Source of the DNA: Methylococcales bacterium
Lineage (GTDB): Bacteria; Pseudomonadota; Gammaproteobacteria; Methylococcales; Methylomonadaceae
Direction: 5' to 3'
Assembly: GCA_026399075.1 (NCBI GenBank)
Contig: JAPLRR010000036.1
Span: 1-47,039, forward strand
Length of the DNA stretch: 47,039 nucleotides
Shown here: one piece after another, positions 36,075-44,710 of the stretch
Position numbering within the stretch: the first letter of the stretch is position 1
Layout: each line of letters begins with the position of its first letter
Notes under the pieces: model-generated
What the model saw: only the letters and a program-made list of their open reading frames with translations
What the model was told of the DNA's origin: nothing
Database searches by the model: none
Program-made: the position numbers and the translations under genes

Positions 36075-38855
36075 ATGCCGCCGGAAGCCAAAGCACGCCA
36101 ACTGATCGACCAGAAACTCGAACGGGCGGGCTGGACGATACAGGCTATGAGCCAAATCAACTTAGCTGTCGGTTTGGGCGTTGCGGTGCGTGAATATCCC
36201 ACTGACACCGGGCCTGCGGACTACGTGCTGTTCGTCAACCGCGTAGCCGTGGGGGTGATTGAAGCCAAGCGTGATGAAGCTGGCGAGAACCTTACCGTAA
36301 CCGAAAACCAGACTGGGCGTTACGCCAATGCTACCCTGAAATGGCGGTTGCAAACCACGCCATTGCCTTACCTGTTCGAAAGCACCGGCCAGATCATCCG
36401 ATTTACCAATGGCCGCGACCCCATACCCCGCTCACGCGAAGTATTCCACTTTTTTAAGCCGGAACAACTGGGCTTATGGTCGGCCCAACCAGAAACGCTG
36501 CGTCGCCGACTGGCCGAACAAATGCCCGCATTACCCGCCTACAAGCTGCGCGATTGCCAAGTCAGCGCCGTTACAGGGCTAGAAAAATCCCTGGCCCAGA
36601 ACAAGCCCCGCGCCCTTGTCCACATGGCCACTGGCGCAGGCAAAACATTTACCGCCATTACCTCGGTCTACCGCTTGCTAAAGTTCGGTGGGGCCAAACG
36701 CCTATTGTTCTTGGTTGATACCCGCAACTTGGGCAAGCAAGCGCATCAGGAATTCATGGCCTACTCGCCGCCAGACGACGGACGAAAATTTACCGAGCTT
36801 TATAATGTGCAGCGCCTGACCTCTTCGGCCATTGATCCCCATGCGCAGGTCTGCATCTCGACCATCCAGCGCATGTATTCGATCTTGTCAGGTGAGCCTA
36901 TCGACGATACCGCTGAAGATATTTCGCTTAACGAGCTACAGCAAAGCCCAAAACAAGCTAAGTTAGTGCATTACACCCCGGCCATTCCCGTCGAAACCTT
37001 TGACTTTATTATCATCGACGAATGCCACCGCTCCATCTACAACTTATGGAAGCAGGTGCTAGACTACTTTGATGCCTACCTAATTGGCCTAACAGCCACG
37101 CCGGACAAACGTACCTTTGGATTTTTCAATGAAAACATCGTCGCCGAATACAGCTATGAGCAATCGGTGGCCGACGGGGTCAACGTGGCTTACGATGTTT
37201 TTGAGATTGAAACCGAAATCACCCAAAAAGGGGCGCTACTTAAAGCCAAGGAATGGGTTGATCACCGTGAACGACAAACGCGCAAAAAACGTTGGGCCGA
37301 AACTGAAGAAGACATGCTATACACGGGCAAAGAGCTAGACCGCTCCGTCATCAACCTCAGCCAGATACGCCAAGTGATCCTAGCCATGAAAACAGCGGTG
37401 GAAACCCAAATTTTCCCCAGCCGTAAAGAAACCCCCAAAACCCTGATTTTCGCCAAAACCGACAGCCACGCCGACGACATCATTAACATAGTCCGCGAGG
37501 TCTACGGCCAAGGTAACGCCTTTTGTAAAAAAGTCACTTACAAAGCCGAAGAAGACCCGGACAGCATTCTCAGCAGCTTCCGCAACGATTACCACCCACG
37601 CATCGCCGTCACTGTGGACATGATCGCCACAGGCACCGACGTTAAACCACTGGAAGTGCTGCTGTTCATGCGCGATGTGCGTAGCAGGGGCTATTACGAA
37701 CAAATGAAAGGCCGAGGAGTCCGTAGTTTGGGGTTTGATGACTTAAAACGCGTCAGCAATAGCGCCGACAGCGCCAAAACCCGTTTTGTGCTGATCGATG
37801 CCGTTGGCGTGGAGAAATCACTTAAAACCGAATCCCGCCCACTGGAGAAAAAGCCCGGCCTTGCCCTGAAAGATTTACTGCAAGGCATCGCCATTGGCCA
37901 CCGTGACGATGACACGATCTTGAGTCTTGCCAACCGCTTGGTGCGCTTGTCCAAACAACTGGACGACAAAGCCTTGGCCCGCATCGAAAAAGAATCCGAC
38001 GGCATCCCGCTCAGTCAACTTGCCAAACAACTGATTACCGCAATTGACCCGGACAAAATCATCGAAGCCGCACTGGCTACTGCCAAAGCCCAAGGCATTA
38101 CCCGTAGCGAAGACACGCTAACCGAAACCGAAATCGCCGCCGCCCGTGCCCAACGTGTGGCCGCTGCCTGCGGGCCATTTGACCAACCCGAACTGCGCGA
38201 ACAAATCGAATCCGCCCGCCGCGAACGCGAACAATTGCTAGACCACCTCAACCTCGACCAAGTCACCTTTTCCGGTTACAGCGAACAAGCCCAAGGCCAA
38301 GCCGAAAAAGTTATCCAAACCTTTGCCGACTATATTCAACAGCATAAAGACGAAATCGCCGCCTTAAGCTTTTTTTACCAACAACCCTTGCAACGGCGAC
38401 AACTCACCTACGACATGATCGAAAACTTACACGATGCCCTGAGCCGTCCGCCGCTGATGCTGACCACTGAACGCCTATGGGGCGCTTACGCCCGCGTACA
38501 AACCAGCCAAGTCAAAGGCGCAGGCAGCAAACGCCAACTCACCGACTTAATTGCCTTAATACGCTTTGCGATAGGCTTGGATAAGGAACTGAAACCCTTT
38601 AGCGACCAAGTCGATAAACGCTTTCAAGAATGGATATTCCGCCACAACGCCCAACGCACCACCGCCTTTACTACCGAACAAACCGAATGGCTACGCCTGA
38701 TCAAAGACCACATCGCCAGCAGTTGCAGCATCAGCCGTGATGATTTTGACTATGCCGAACTGGCGGATAAAGGCGGCTTGCAGAAGGTTTGGGCGGTGTT
38801 TGGTAGAGATTTGGATAGCTTGATGGCAGAAATGAACCAGGAGTTAGTGGCATGA
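36075..38855 (+). CDS. hsdR: Type I restriction enzyme R subunit (EcoEI-like)
   Basis: A 926-residue motor and nuclease subunit. The N-terminal nuclease has Asp49 (GPADYVLFV) and E63-A-K65 (VGVIEAKRD). The superfamily 2 helicase follows with motif I MATGAGKT (184-191), motif II DECH (315-318), GLTATP and a motif VI region (YYEQMKGRGVR). The C-terminal part resembles the EcoEI R_C domain that docks to the methylase. It translocates DNA and cuts at unmethylated-target collisions. The ATG at 36075 has AAGGA nine bases upstream; a GTG at 36048 is possible. Its stop overlaps the next gene (ATGA). Confidence 0.94.
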   Translation: MPPEAKARQLIDQKLERAGWTIQAMSQINLAVGLGVAVREYPTDTGPADYVLFVNRVAVGVIEAKRDEAGENLTVTENQTGRYANATLKWRLQTTPLPYLFESTGQIIRFTNGRDPIPRSREVFHFFKPEQLGLWSAQPETLRRRLAEQMPALPAYKLRDCQVSAVTGLEKSLAQNKPRALVHMATGAGKTFTAITSVYRLLKFGGAKRLLFLVDTRNLGKQAHQEFMAYSPPDDGRKFTELYNVQRLTSSAIDPHAQVCISTIQRMYSILSGEPIDDTAEDISLNELQQSPKQAKLVHYTPAIPVETFDFIIIDECHRSIYNLWKQVLDYFDAYLIGLTATPDKRTFGFFNENIVAEYSYEQSVADGVNVAYDVFEIETEITQKGALLKAKEWVDHRERQTRKKRWAETEEDMLYTGKELDRSVINLSQIRQVILAMKTAVETQIFPSRKETPKTLIFAKTDSHADDIINIVREVYGQGNAFCKKVTYKAEEDPDSILSSFRNDYHPRIAVTVDMIATGTDVKPLEVLLFMRDVRSRGYYEQMKGRGVRSLGFDDLKRVSNSADSAKTRFVLIDAVGVEKSLKTESRPLEKKPGLALKDLLQGIAIGHRDDDTILSLANRLVRLSKQLDDKALARIEKESDGIPLSQLAKQLITAIDPDKIIEAALATAKAQGITRSEDTLTETEIAAARAQRVAAACGPFDQPELREQIESARREREQLLDHLNLDQVTFSGYSEQAQGQAEKVIQTFADYIQQHKDEIAALSFFYQQPLQRRQLTYDMIENLHDALSRPPLMLTTERLWGAYARVQTSQVKGAGSKRQLTDLIALIRFAIGLDKELKPFSDQVDKRFQEWIFRHNAQRTTAFTTEQTEWLRLIKDHIASSCSISRDDFDYAELADKGGLQKVWAVFGRDLDSLMAEMNQELVA

Positions 38856-39334
38856 GTGATGACATGATCCAACGCGCCCGCGAATTGCGCCGGAACCAAA
38901 CCCCACACGAGCAAGAATTGTGGCAGGAATTGCGCGCCAAGCGTTTCAGCGGCTTTAAATTTCGCCGCCAAGCACCCATAGGCCGCTATATTGTCGATTT
39001 TGTTTGTTTTAGTATGAAAATAATCGTGGAACTGGACGGTAGCCAACACCAAGACAACCAAGCTTACGATACCGCCCGAGACCAATGGCTAAGCGGGCAG
39101 GGTTTTACCGTCCTGCGTTTTTGGAACAATCAATGGACGCAGCAGCGGGAAGGGGTGTTGGAGGTGATTTGGCAAAAGTTGAATTATCACCCTCTCCCCA
39201 ACCCCTCTCCCATGAAGGGAGAGGGGCTAAAGCCTGACCCAGCGGGGCAGGTCTCAACAAGCACAGCGCATCATCCCAAACCTCCCCTCTCCCCTCGTGG
39301 GAGAGGGGCCGGGGGAGAGGGGGCTGAGGAATGA
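38852..39334 (+). CDS. DUF559 endonuclease-like protein with repeat-encoded tail
   Basis: A 160-residue protein. Residues 1-112 are a DUF559 (Vsr/MutH-like PD-(D/E)XK) domain: RARELRRNQTPHEQELWQ, KFRRQAPIGRYIVDFVC with the catalytic Asp, IIVELDGSQH with Glu and Asp, and the closing VLRFWNNQ. Such small nucleases are common but poorly understood. The last 48 residues (rich in Pro, Gly, Ser) are translated from two C/T-rich palindromes and are probably unstructured. The gene is wedged between hsdR and hsdS with ATGA-type overlaps at both ends, so it is translationally coupled to both. Confidence 0.85.
   Translation: MSDDMIQRARELRRNQTPHEQELWQELRAKRFSGFKFRRQAPIGRYIVDFVCFSMKIIVELDGSQHQDNQAYDTARDQWLSGQGFTVLRFWNNQWTQQREGVLEVIWQKLNYHPLPNPSPMKGEGLKPDPAGQVSTSTAHHPKPPLSPRGRGAGGEGAEE
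39189..39324. repeat. Two palindromic repeats inside the DUF559 coding sequence
   Basis: The first is CCCAACCCCTCTCCC...GGGAGAGGGG (39189-39226). The second is CCTCCCCTCTCCCCTCGTGG followed by its complement through 39324. Both lie wholly within the reading frame of the DUF559 gene and end just before its stop and the hsdS start. Confidence 0.88.
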
Positions 39335-41283
39335 GCGGTTTGTATCGAATTCCACGAACCTGGAATTGGGCAACATTTCAAGATATTGCGGAAGTTGTTA
39401 CTGGAAACACGCCGCCAACCTCGAATGCCGAAAATTATGGTGGTGAAGTTCCGTTTTTTAAGCCTCCGCAGTTAAATAATCTGCCAGTTGGCGAAGCACC
39501 TGAAACTTTGTCAGAAATAGGGCTTGAAAAGGCGCGGCTTCTTCCTGCTAAATCAGTGCTCGTGTCTTGTATCGGCATTCTCGGCAAAACCGCTATCACT
39601 AAGAATTTCAGCGCGACTAATCAGCAGATCAATGCGGTCATCTTTGACCCACATATTTTGCCAGAGTATGGTTTCTATTACTCTCAAACACTCGCTCCAT
39701 GGCTTAAAGAAAACTCATCAGCCACAACAGTTGCGATAATCAATAAGGGTAAATTTGAGGTGGCGCCGTTTCCATTGCCCCCGGCCAACGAACAAACCCG
39801 CATCGTCAAAAAACTAGAAGAACTCCTCTCAGACCTAGACGCAGGCGTAGCCGAACTGAAAGCCGCGCAAAAAAAACTGGAGCAATATCGGCAATCGTTA
39901 CTCAAAGCAGCGGTGGAAGGTAAGCTTACTCAGCATTGGCGCGAGCAGCGCAGTGTTCTTTCACCCTCTCCCCAACCCCTCTCCCATAAAGGGAGAGGGG
40001 CTTTTTGTGCCGATGGCATTAATGATGCTGCGGCTAGCTATCAGCCGCACCATTTTGAAAAAAAAGCCACCTTATCGGAACAAAACCCTAATTTGAGGAA
40101 CGCCCTACCAAGCAATCCACTCCCCTCTCCCCTTGTGGGAGAGGGGCTGGGGGAGAGGGGGCAATCGCAGTCCGTAACACTGCAACAAAACCCTAATTTG
40201 AGCAACACCCCACCAAGCCAATCCCTCCCCTCTCCCCTCGCGGGAGAGGGGCTGGGGGAGAGGGGGCAAGCGCAGTCCGTAACACTGCAACAAAATCCTG
40301 TCTTGAGAAACGCCCCACCAAGCAAAACCCTCCCCTCTCCCCTCGCGGGAGAGGAACCGGGGGAGAGGGGGCAAGAGCAGTCAGTGCCTTTCGAAACCGG
40401 CGCTGAACTGCTGCAACGCATCCTCACCGAACGCCGCGCCCGCTGGGAAGCCAAGCAACTTGCCAAATTTAAGGAACAAGGCAAAACCCCACCCAAAGAC
40501 TGGCAAAGCAAATACCCCGGACCTGTCAAACCCGATACCACCGATTTGCCAGAATTGCCGGAGGGGTGGGTTTGGGCGAGTGTTGAGCAGATCGCATCCG
40601 ACGAGCGATACAGTCTTTCGATTGGACCTTTCGGAAGCAACCTTAGAGTGCCGGACTACAGGGAAGCAGGTGTGCCACTTGTCTTCGTACGCAACATTCG
40701 TTCAGGCAATTATGGTGGGGCGTATACCAAATACGTGACGCTAGAAAAAGCTGGTGAACTCAGTGCGCATAGCGTTTCCGCCGGTGATGTGTTGATTACA
40801 AAAATGGGTGAACCACCAGGTGATGCAGATGTTTACCCAGATGACCAGCCGCCAGCGATCATTACTGCTGACTGCATCAAAGTGCGCTGCTGGGGAGGAC
40901 TTATGCGTCCTGAGTTTTTAAAAAGTGTAATCAATTCATACATAGGCCAACGACAAATTGAGCCAATGACGCAAGGCGTTGCTCAAAAAAAGGTGAGTTT
41001 GGGACGATTTACAAATCTTGCTGTCCCGATACCTTCAATACAAGAGCAAGACCGTATTATGGAAATGGTTTCAGTTGCAAACGCTGAAGCTGTTGCACAA
41101 GAGGCGGCAATTGAAATTTCTCTCAAACAATCCGCCGCCCAACGCAAAAACATCCTCAAAGCCGCGTTCTCCGGCCAGTTAGTACCGCAAGACCCCAACG
41201 ACGAACCAGCTAGCGTGTTATTAGGGCGCATCCGTAACCAGCGCCAACTTGTGAAACCCCCTGCCAAACGGTCTCGCCTTTGA
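39331..41283 (+). CDS. hsdS: Type I restriction enzyme specificity subunit with repeat insertion
   Basis: A 650-residue HsdS, longer than the usual 400-480. Target-recognition domain 1 spans about residues 1-155. A conserved helix follows (EQTRIVKKLEELLSDLDAGVAELKAAQKKLEQYRQSLLKAAVEGKL). The normal protein then continues at ELLQRILTERRARWE (about residue 354), and domain 2 runs from PELPEGWVWASVEQIA to the final helix (QSAAQRKNILKAAFSGQLVPQ). Between them, residues about 207-352 are translated from palindromic repeats, including three 35-residue tandem copies. The reading frame is intact throughout. HsdS picks the bipartite DNA target, and the distance between its halves sets the spacer of that target. 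Confidence 0.92.
   Translation: MSGLYRIPRTWNWATFQDIAEVVTGNTPPTSNAENYGGEVPFFKPPQLNNLPVGEAPETLSEIGLEKARLLPAKSVLVSCIGILGKTAITKNFSATNQQINAVIFDPHILPEYGFYYSQTLAPWLKENSSATTVAIINKGKFEVAPFPLPPANEQTRIVKKLEELLSDLDAGVAELKAAQKKLEQYRQSLLKAAVEGKLTQHWREQRSVLSPSPQPLSHKGRGAFCADGINDAAASYQPHHFEKKATLSEQNPNLRNALPSNPLPSPLVGEGLGERGQSQSVTLQQNPNLSNTPPSQSLPSPLAGEGLGERGQAQSVTLQQNPVLRNAPPSKTLPSPLAGEEPGERGQEQSVPFETGAELLQRILTERRARWEAKQLAKFKEQGKTPPKDWQSKYPGPVKPDTTDLPELPEGWVWASVEQIASDERYSLSIGPFGSNLRVPDYREAGVPLVFVRNIRSGNYGGAYTKYVTLEKAGELSAHSVSAGDVLITKMGEPPGDADVYPDDQPPAIITADCIKVRCWGGLMRPEFLKSVINSYIGQRQIEPMTQGVAQKKVSLGRFTNLAVPIPSIQEQDRIMEMVSVANAEAVAQEAAIEISLKQSAAQRKNILKAAFSGQLVPQDPNDEPASVLLGRIRNQRQLVKPPAKRSRL
39951..40395. repeat. 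Palindromic and 105-bp tandem repeats inside hsdS
   Basis: A first palindrome (CCCAACCCCTCTCCC / GGGAGAGGGG, 39960-40001) is followed by three tandem copies of exactly 105 bp starting at 40081, 40186 and 40291. Each has a unit beginning CAAAA(C/T)CCT and a C/T-rich palindrome (CTCCCCTCTCCCC...GGGGAGAGGGGG). Being a multiple of three, each copy adds 35 codons without changing frame. The copies differ at several bases, so they are not the product of very recent duplication. Confidence 0.93.
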
Positions 41284-41299
41284 GCCGTAGAGGACATTT

Positions 41300-42496
41300 A
41301 TGATGAAAATTGAATCGATACGCCTGCAAAACTTTAAAGCGTTCCAAAATTTCCACGTTAAGGACTTGCCCGCATTCTTAATCGTGGTCGGTGCCAACGG
41401 TTCGGGTAAATCCACGTTGTTCGATGTGTTTGGCTTTCTACATGACTGTTTGAAATCCAATGTGCGCCAAGCTTTGGACAAACGTGGACGGTTTCGGGAA
41501 GTGCTTAGTCGTGGTTGCAATCCGGAGACGGATACTATTTTGATCGAATTGCAGTATCGAATGAAAATTTCCGGCATCGACCGCTTGGTGACCTATTCGC
41601 TGGAAATTGCTGAACTATCGGGGCAAGCGGTCGTACATCGTGAATTGTTGCGGTATAAGCGGGGACAGTATGGCAGTCCTTACCATTTTCTGGATTTTTC
41701 CAAAGGCGAAGGCTATGCCATCACCAACGAGGAAGATTTCAACAAAACTGATGAGGAGCTTGCCCGCGAAAATCAAAAAGTAGCGCCAGATACCCTGGCT
41801 ATCAAAGGTCTGGGCCAATTCGAGCGCTTTAAGGCCGCCAATGCTTTTAGGCAATTGATTGAAAACTGGCATGTGTCAGATTTTCATATTAATTCGGCTA
41901 GGGGGCGCAAAGAGGCGGCTGGCATCATCGAACATTTATCGGAAACCGGCGACAATTTACCGCTGGTCGCGCGTTATCTGCACGAACAGTATCCAGCCGT
42001 TTTTCAAAAAGTCCTGAACATCATGGCGAAGCGGGTTCCTGGCATCAGTTCGGTCGAGCCCAAATTAATGGACGACGGTTATTTAACGCTTCGGTTTCAG
42101 GACGGATCGTTCAAAACACCGTTTCTGGATCGATACGTGTCCGATGGGACTATCAAGATGTTCGCTTACTTGGTGTTGTTATATGATCCTAGCCCTCATC
42201 CTTTACTGTGCGTTGAAGAGCCGGAAAACCAGCTTTACCCGCAGTTAATGGCGGAGCTGGCCGAAGAATTCAGAAGTTACGCAAACCGGGGGGGGCAGGT
42301 GTTTGTTTCTACCCATTCGCCAGATTTTTTGAATGCGGCCGAGCTGCACGAAGTGTGCTGGCTGGTGAAGAAAAACGGTTTTACCGAAATCCATCGCGCT
42401 AAGGATAATGCGCAAATTGTGGCTTATATGGCTGAAGGCGATCAGCTGGGTTATTTATGGAAGCAGGGTTTTTTTGATGGGGTCGATCCGCAATGA
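41300..42496 (+). CDS. AAA15-type ATPase (RecF/OLD/AriA-like)
   Basis: A 398-residue ABC-class ATPase: N-terminal strand IESIRLQNFKAFQNF, Walker A GANGSGKS (residues 31-38), a long helical insertion, then Walker B with E306-E307 (LLCVEEPENQLYPQ) and the H-loop STHSPDF (about 340). There is no SMC-type coiled coil of great length. The form matches the AAA15/AAA21 ATPases that pair with TOPRIM proteins in OLD, Gabija and PARIS defence systems. Here it is coupled by an ATGA-type overlap to a DUF4276 gene and nested inside a type I hsd operon. A sensor or gatekeeper role is inferred. Confidence 0.85.
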   Translation: MMKIESIRLQNFKAFQNFHVKDLPAFLIVVGANGSGKSTLFDVFGFLHDCLKSNVRQALDKRGRFREVLSRGCNPETDTILIELQYRMKISGIDRLVTYSLEIAELSGQAVVHRELLRYKRGQYGSPYHFLDFSKGEGYAITNEEDFNKTDEELARENQKVAPDTLAIKGLGQFERFKAANAFRQLIENWHVSDFHINSARGRKEAAGIIEHLSETGDNLPLVARYLHEQYPAVFQKVLNIMAKRVPGISSVEPKLMDDGYLTLRFQDGSFKTPFLDRYVSDGTIKMFAYLVLLYDPSPHPLLCVEEPENQLYPQLMAELAEEFRSYANRGGQVFVSTHSPDFLNAAELHEVCWLVKKNGFTEIHRAKDNAQIVAYMAEGDQLGYLWKQGFFDGVDPQ

Positions 42497-43074
42497 AAGA
42501 ATTGGTCTTCCTATTAGAAGAGGCATCGGCGAAAGCCTTGCTCGAAACTTTGTTGCCACGGCTATTAAGTGCCGAAATTAGTGTTCGCCTAATTCCGTTT
42601 GAAGGTAAACACGATCTGGAAAAGCAGTTAGTAAAACGCATCCGTGGCTACCAAAACCGTCATGCCCGTTTTATCGTGCTGAGGGATTTGGATAGTCACC
42701 CTGATTGTCAGGCATTGAAACAGCGATTGGTCGATCTCTGTCATGAAACTGGGAAAGCTGAAAATTGCCTAGTGCGCTTGGCTTGCCGTGAACTTGAGGC
42801 TTTTTATCTGGCTGATTTGGCGGCGGTCGAACGGGCATTGGCGGTATCTGGTCTGTCGAAAAAACAAAACACGAGTAAGTTTCGCACCCCCGACATTTTG
42901 GGTAGCCCAAGCCGTGAGCTAAAACAGCTGACTGGGCAAGTTTACGAAAAAATCGCCGGTTCAAGGGCTATTGGTGGGCACATTGAATTGAACAATACGC
43001 GCTCAGCTAGTTTTAAGAATTTGATAGCTGGGATTCGGCGCTTGGAACAAGAACTGTTAGTTGGCAATTTATGA
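42493..43074 (+). CDS. DUF4276 TOPRIM-like protein
   Basis: A 193-residue protein with the DUF4276 pattern: an early acidic pair E9-E10 in FLLEEASAKALLETLLPRLL, a D65-x-D67 motif (VLRDLDSHPDC) after a hydrophobic strand, and E100-x-E102 in CRELEAFYLAD. The order Glu, DxD, Glu is that of a TOPRIM metal site, so it is a predicted nuclease or effector working with the ATPase before it. Its start overlaps that gene and its stop overlaps hsdM (ATGA). The TOPRIM relationship is inferred from motif order. It is analogous to, but not the same family as, AriB (DUF4435). Confidence 0.78.
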   Translation: MKELVFLLEEASAKALLETLLPRLLSAEISVRLIPFEGKHDLEKQLVKRIRGYQNRHARFIVLRDLDSHPDCQALKQRLVDLCHETGKAENCLVRLACRELEAFYLADLAAVERALAVSGLSKKQNTSKFRTPDILGSPSRELKQLTGQVYEKIAGSRAIGGHIELNNTRSASFKNLIAGIRRLEQELLVGNL

Positions 43075-44528
43075 ATACTTCTTCCCTAGTCCAAAAAGTC
43101 TGGAATTTTTGCCACACCTTACGTGACGACGGCGTGGGTTATGGCGATTATTTGGAGCAACTGACTTATTTGCTGTTTTTGAAAATGGCGCATGAGTACG
43201 CGCAAGAGCCTTACAACCGCGATACCCATATTCCACAAGGTTACGATTGGGCCAGTTTGCGCAGTAAGGTGGGTGAACCGCTGGAAGCGCATTATCTGGC
43301 GACGCTACACAAATTGGGTAATGGGCCGGGTATGTTGGGCGCAATTTTCTTTAAGGCGCAAAACAAGATTCAAGACCCGGCCAAGCTGTCACGGTTGGTG
43401 CAAATGATTGATGCGGAAAGCTGGGTGGGTATGGATGCCGATACCAAGGGTGATTTATACGAAGGCTTGCTGCAAAAGAATGCCGAGGATACCAAAAGCG
43501 GTGCAGGCCAATACTTTACTCCGAGGGCGCTGATTCAGGCGATGGTGGCGTGTGTGCGCCCCGAGCCGATGAAGTCCATCGCTGATCCGGCTTGCGGTAC
43601 CGGTGGTTTTTTTCTGGGCGCATACCATTGGTTGACCCGTCCCGGCAATAAGCTGGATAAAAAACAAAAGGAGTTTTTGCGCCATAACACTTTTCAAGGC
43701 AATGAGATCGTACCGAACACCCGGCGCATGTGTTTGATGAATTTGTTTTTGCATAATATCGGCGAACTCGATGGCGAGCCATCTGTGGAACGTGCGGATG
43801 CCTTGATTGGTGATCCGGGCAAACGGTTTGATTATGTGTTGGCCAATCCGCCCTTCGGCAAGAAAAGCAGCATGACTATCACCAATGGGGACGGCGAGGA
43901 AGACAAAGACGCGCTGACTTATGAGCGGCAGGATTTTTGGGAAACCACCTCCAATAAACAGCTTAATTTTCTGCAACATATTGTCACCATCCTGAAAGAC
44001 ACCGGACAAGCCGCCGTGGTATTGCCGGACAATGTGTTATTTGAAGGCGGCGCAGGTGAGAAAATCCGCAAGAAACTGCTGGAAAACTGTGACGTACACA
44101 CTTTGTTGCGCCTGCCTACGGGTATCTTTTATGCCCAAGGTGTGAAGGCGAATGTGCTGTTTTTTGATGCCAAACCCAAAGACGGCAAGGTGCATACCAA
44201 AGGAGTGTGGATTTACGATCTCCGCACCAATAAGCATTTCACGCTGAAAACCAAAACTTTGAAATTGGACGATTTACGCGATTTTATCGACAGCTATCAC
44301 CCTGAAAATCGGCATGAACGCCAAGAAACCGAACGCTTCAAGTATTTTACTTATGCTGAGCTGATCGCCCGTGACAAAGCCAGTCTGGATATTTTTTGGC
44401 TAAAGGACGACACGCTCGACAATCTCGATGATTTGCCTCCCCCATATGTTTTACAGCTTGAAATCATTGAGCACCTTGAAGCTGCGCTGGCCTCCTTCAG
44501 GGATCTGGCGGTTGGACTTCAACGCTAA
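43071..44528 (+). CDS. hsdM: Type I restriction enzyme M subunit (N6-adenine methylase)
   Basis: A 485-residue methylase with an N-terminal helical domain (SLVQKVWNFCHTLRDDGVGYGDYLEQLTYLLFLKMA), SAM-binding motif I DPACGTGG (from Asp172), catalytic NPPF (259-262) and the QYFTPRALIQAM segment preceding motif I. With HsdS it methylates adenine on both strands of the target, and with HsdR it forms the restriction complex. It is unusual in lying last, separated from hsdS by an ATPase/DUF4276 pair. The 182 bases that follow show no gene. Confidence 0.95.
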   Translation: MNTSSLVQKVWNFCHTLRDDGVGYGDYLEQLTYLLFLKMAHEYAQEPYNRDTHIPQGYDWASLRSKVGEPLEAHYLATLHKLGNGPGMLGAIFFKAQNKIQDPAKLSRLVQMIDAESWVGMDADTKGDLYEGLLQKNAEDTKSGAGQYFTPRALIQAMVACVRPEPMKSIADPACGTGGFFLGAYHWLTRPGNKLDKKQKEFLRHNTFQGNEIVPNTRRMCLMNLFLHNIGELDGEPSVERADALIGDPGKRFDYVLANPPFGKKSSMTITNGDGEEDKDALTYERQDFWETTSNKQLNFLQHIVTILKDTGQAAVVLPDNVLFEGGAGEKIRKKLLENCDVHTLLRLPTGIFYAQGVKANVLFFDAKPKDGKVHTKGVWIYDLRTNKHFTLKTKTLKLDDLRDFIDSYHPENRHERQETERFKYFTYAELIARDKASLDIFWLKDDTLDNLDDLPPPYVLQLEIIEHLEAALASFRDLAVGLQR

Positions 44529-44632
44529 CGGTGGGATAGTTTCAGAACATTCAATCTGCTTGATTCCCGCCATTAACCCGGCTTTTTTCAAAGAGGGTGC
44601 TTTATACTTACTGCACTTTAAGGGCGCTACCT

Positions 44633-44658
44633 TTGTATTTATAGAGTTATTGTATAAT
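44633..44658 (+). promoter_or_regulatory. Possible promoter for the pRiA4b-type gene
   Basis: A perfect -10 element TATAAT (44653-44658) is preceded by TTGTAT (44633-44638). The spacing of 14 is shorter than optimal, so the -35 assignment is weak. It lies 52 bases before the next gene. Confidence 0.35.
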
Positions 44659-44710
44659 GAAACTAAGGGCAAAAACTTTCAGCTAAAATGTTCAAATAAC
44701 GGAGAATCGC

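Noticed and set aside
40081..40395. Tandem repeats considered as a CRISPR array
   Set aside because: Period is 105 bp with the palindromic part inside a long unit, there are only three copies, no unique spacers, and the whole segment is in frame within hsdS.
40041..40640. 199-codon minus-strand frame opposite hsdS
   Set aside because: It arises because the palindromic repeats lack stops on both strands. No domain is visible and hsdS is the coherent gene.
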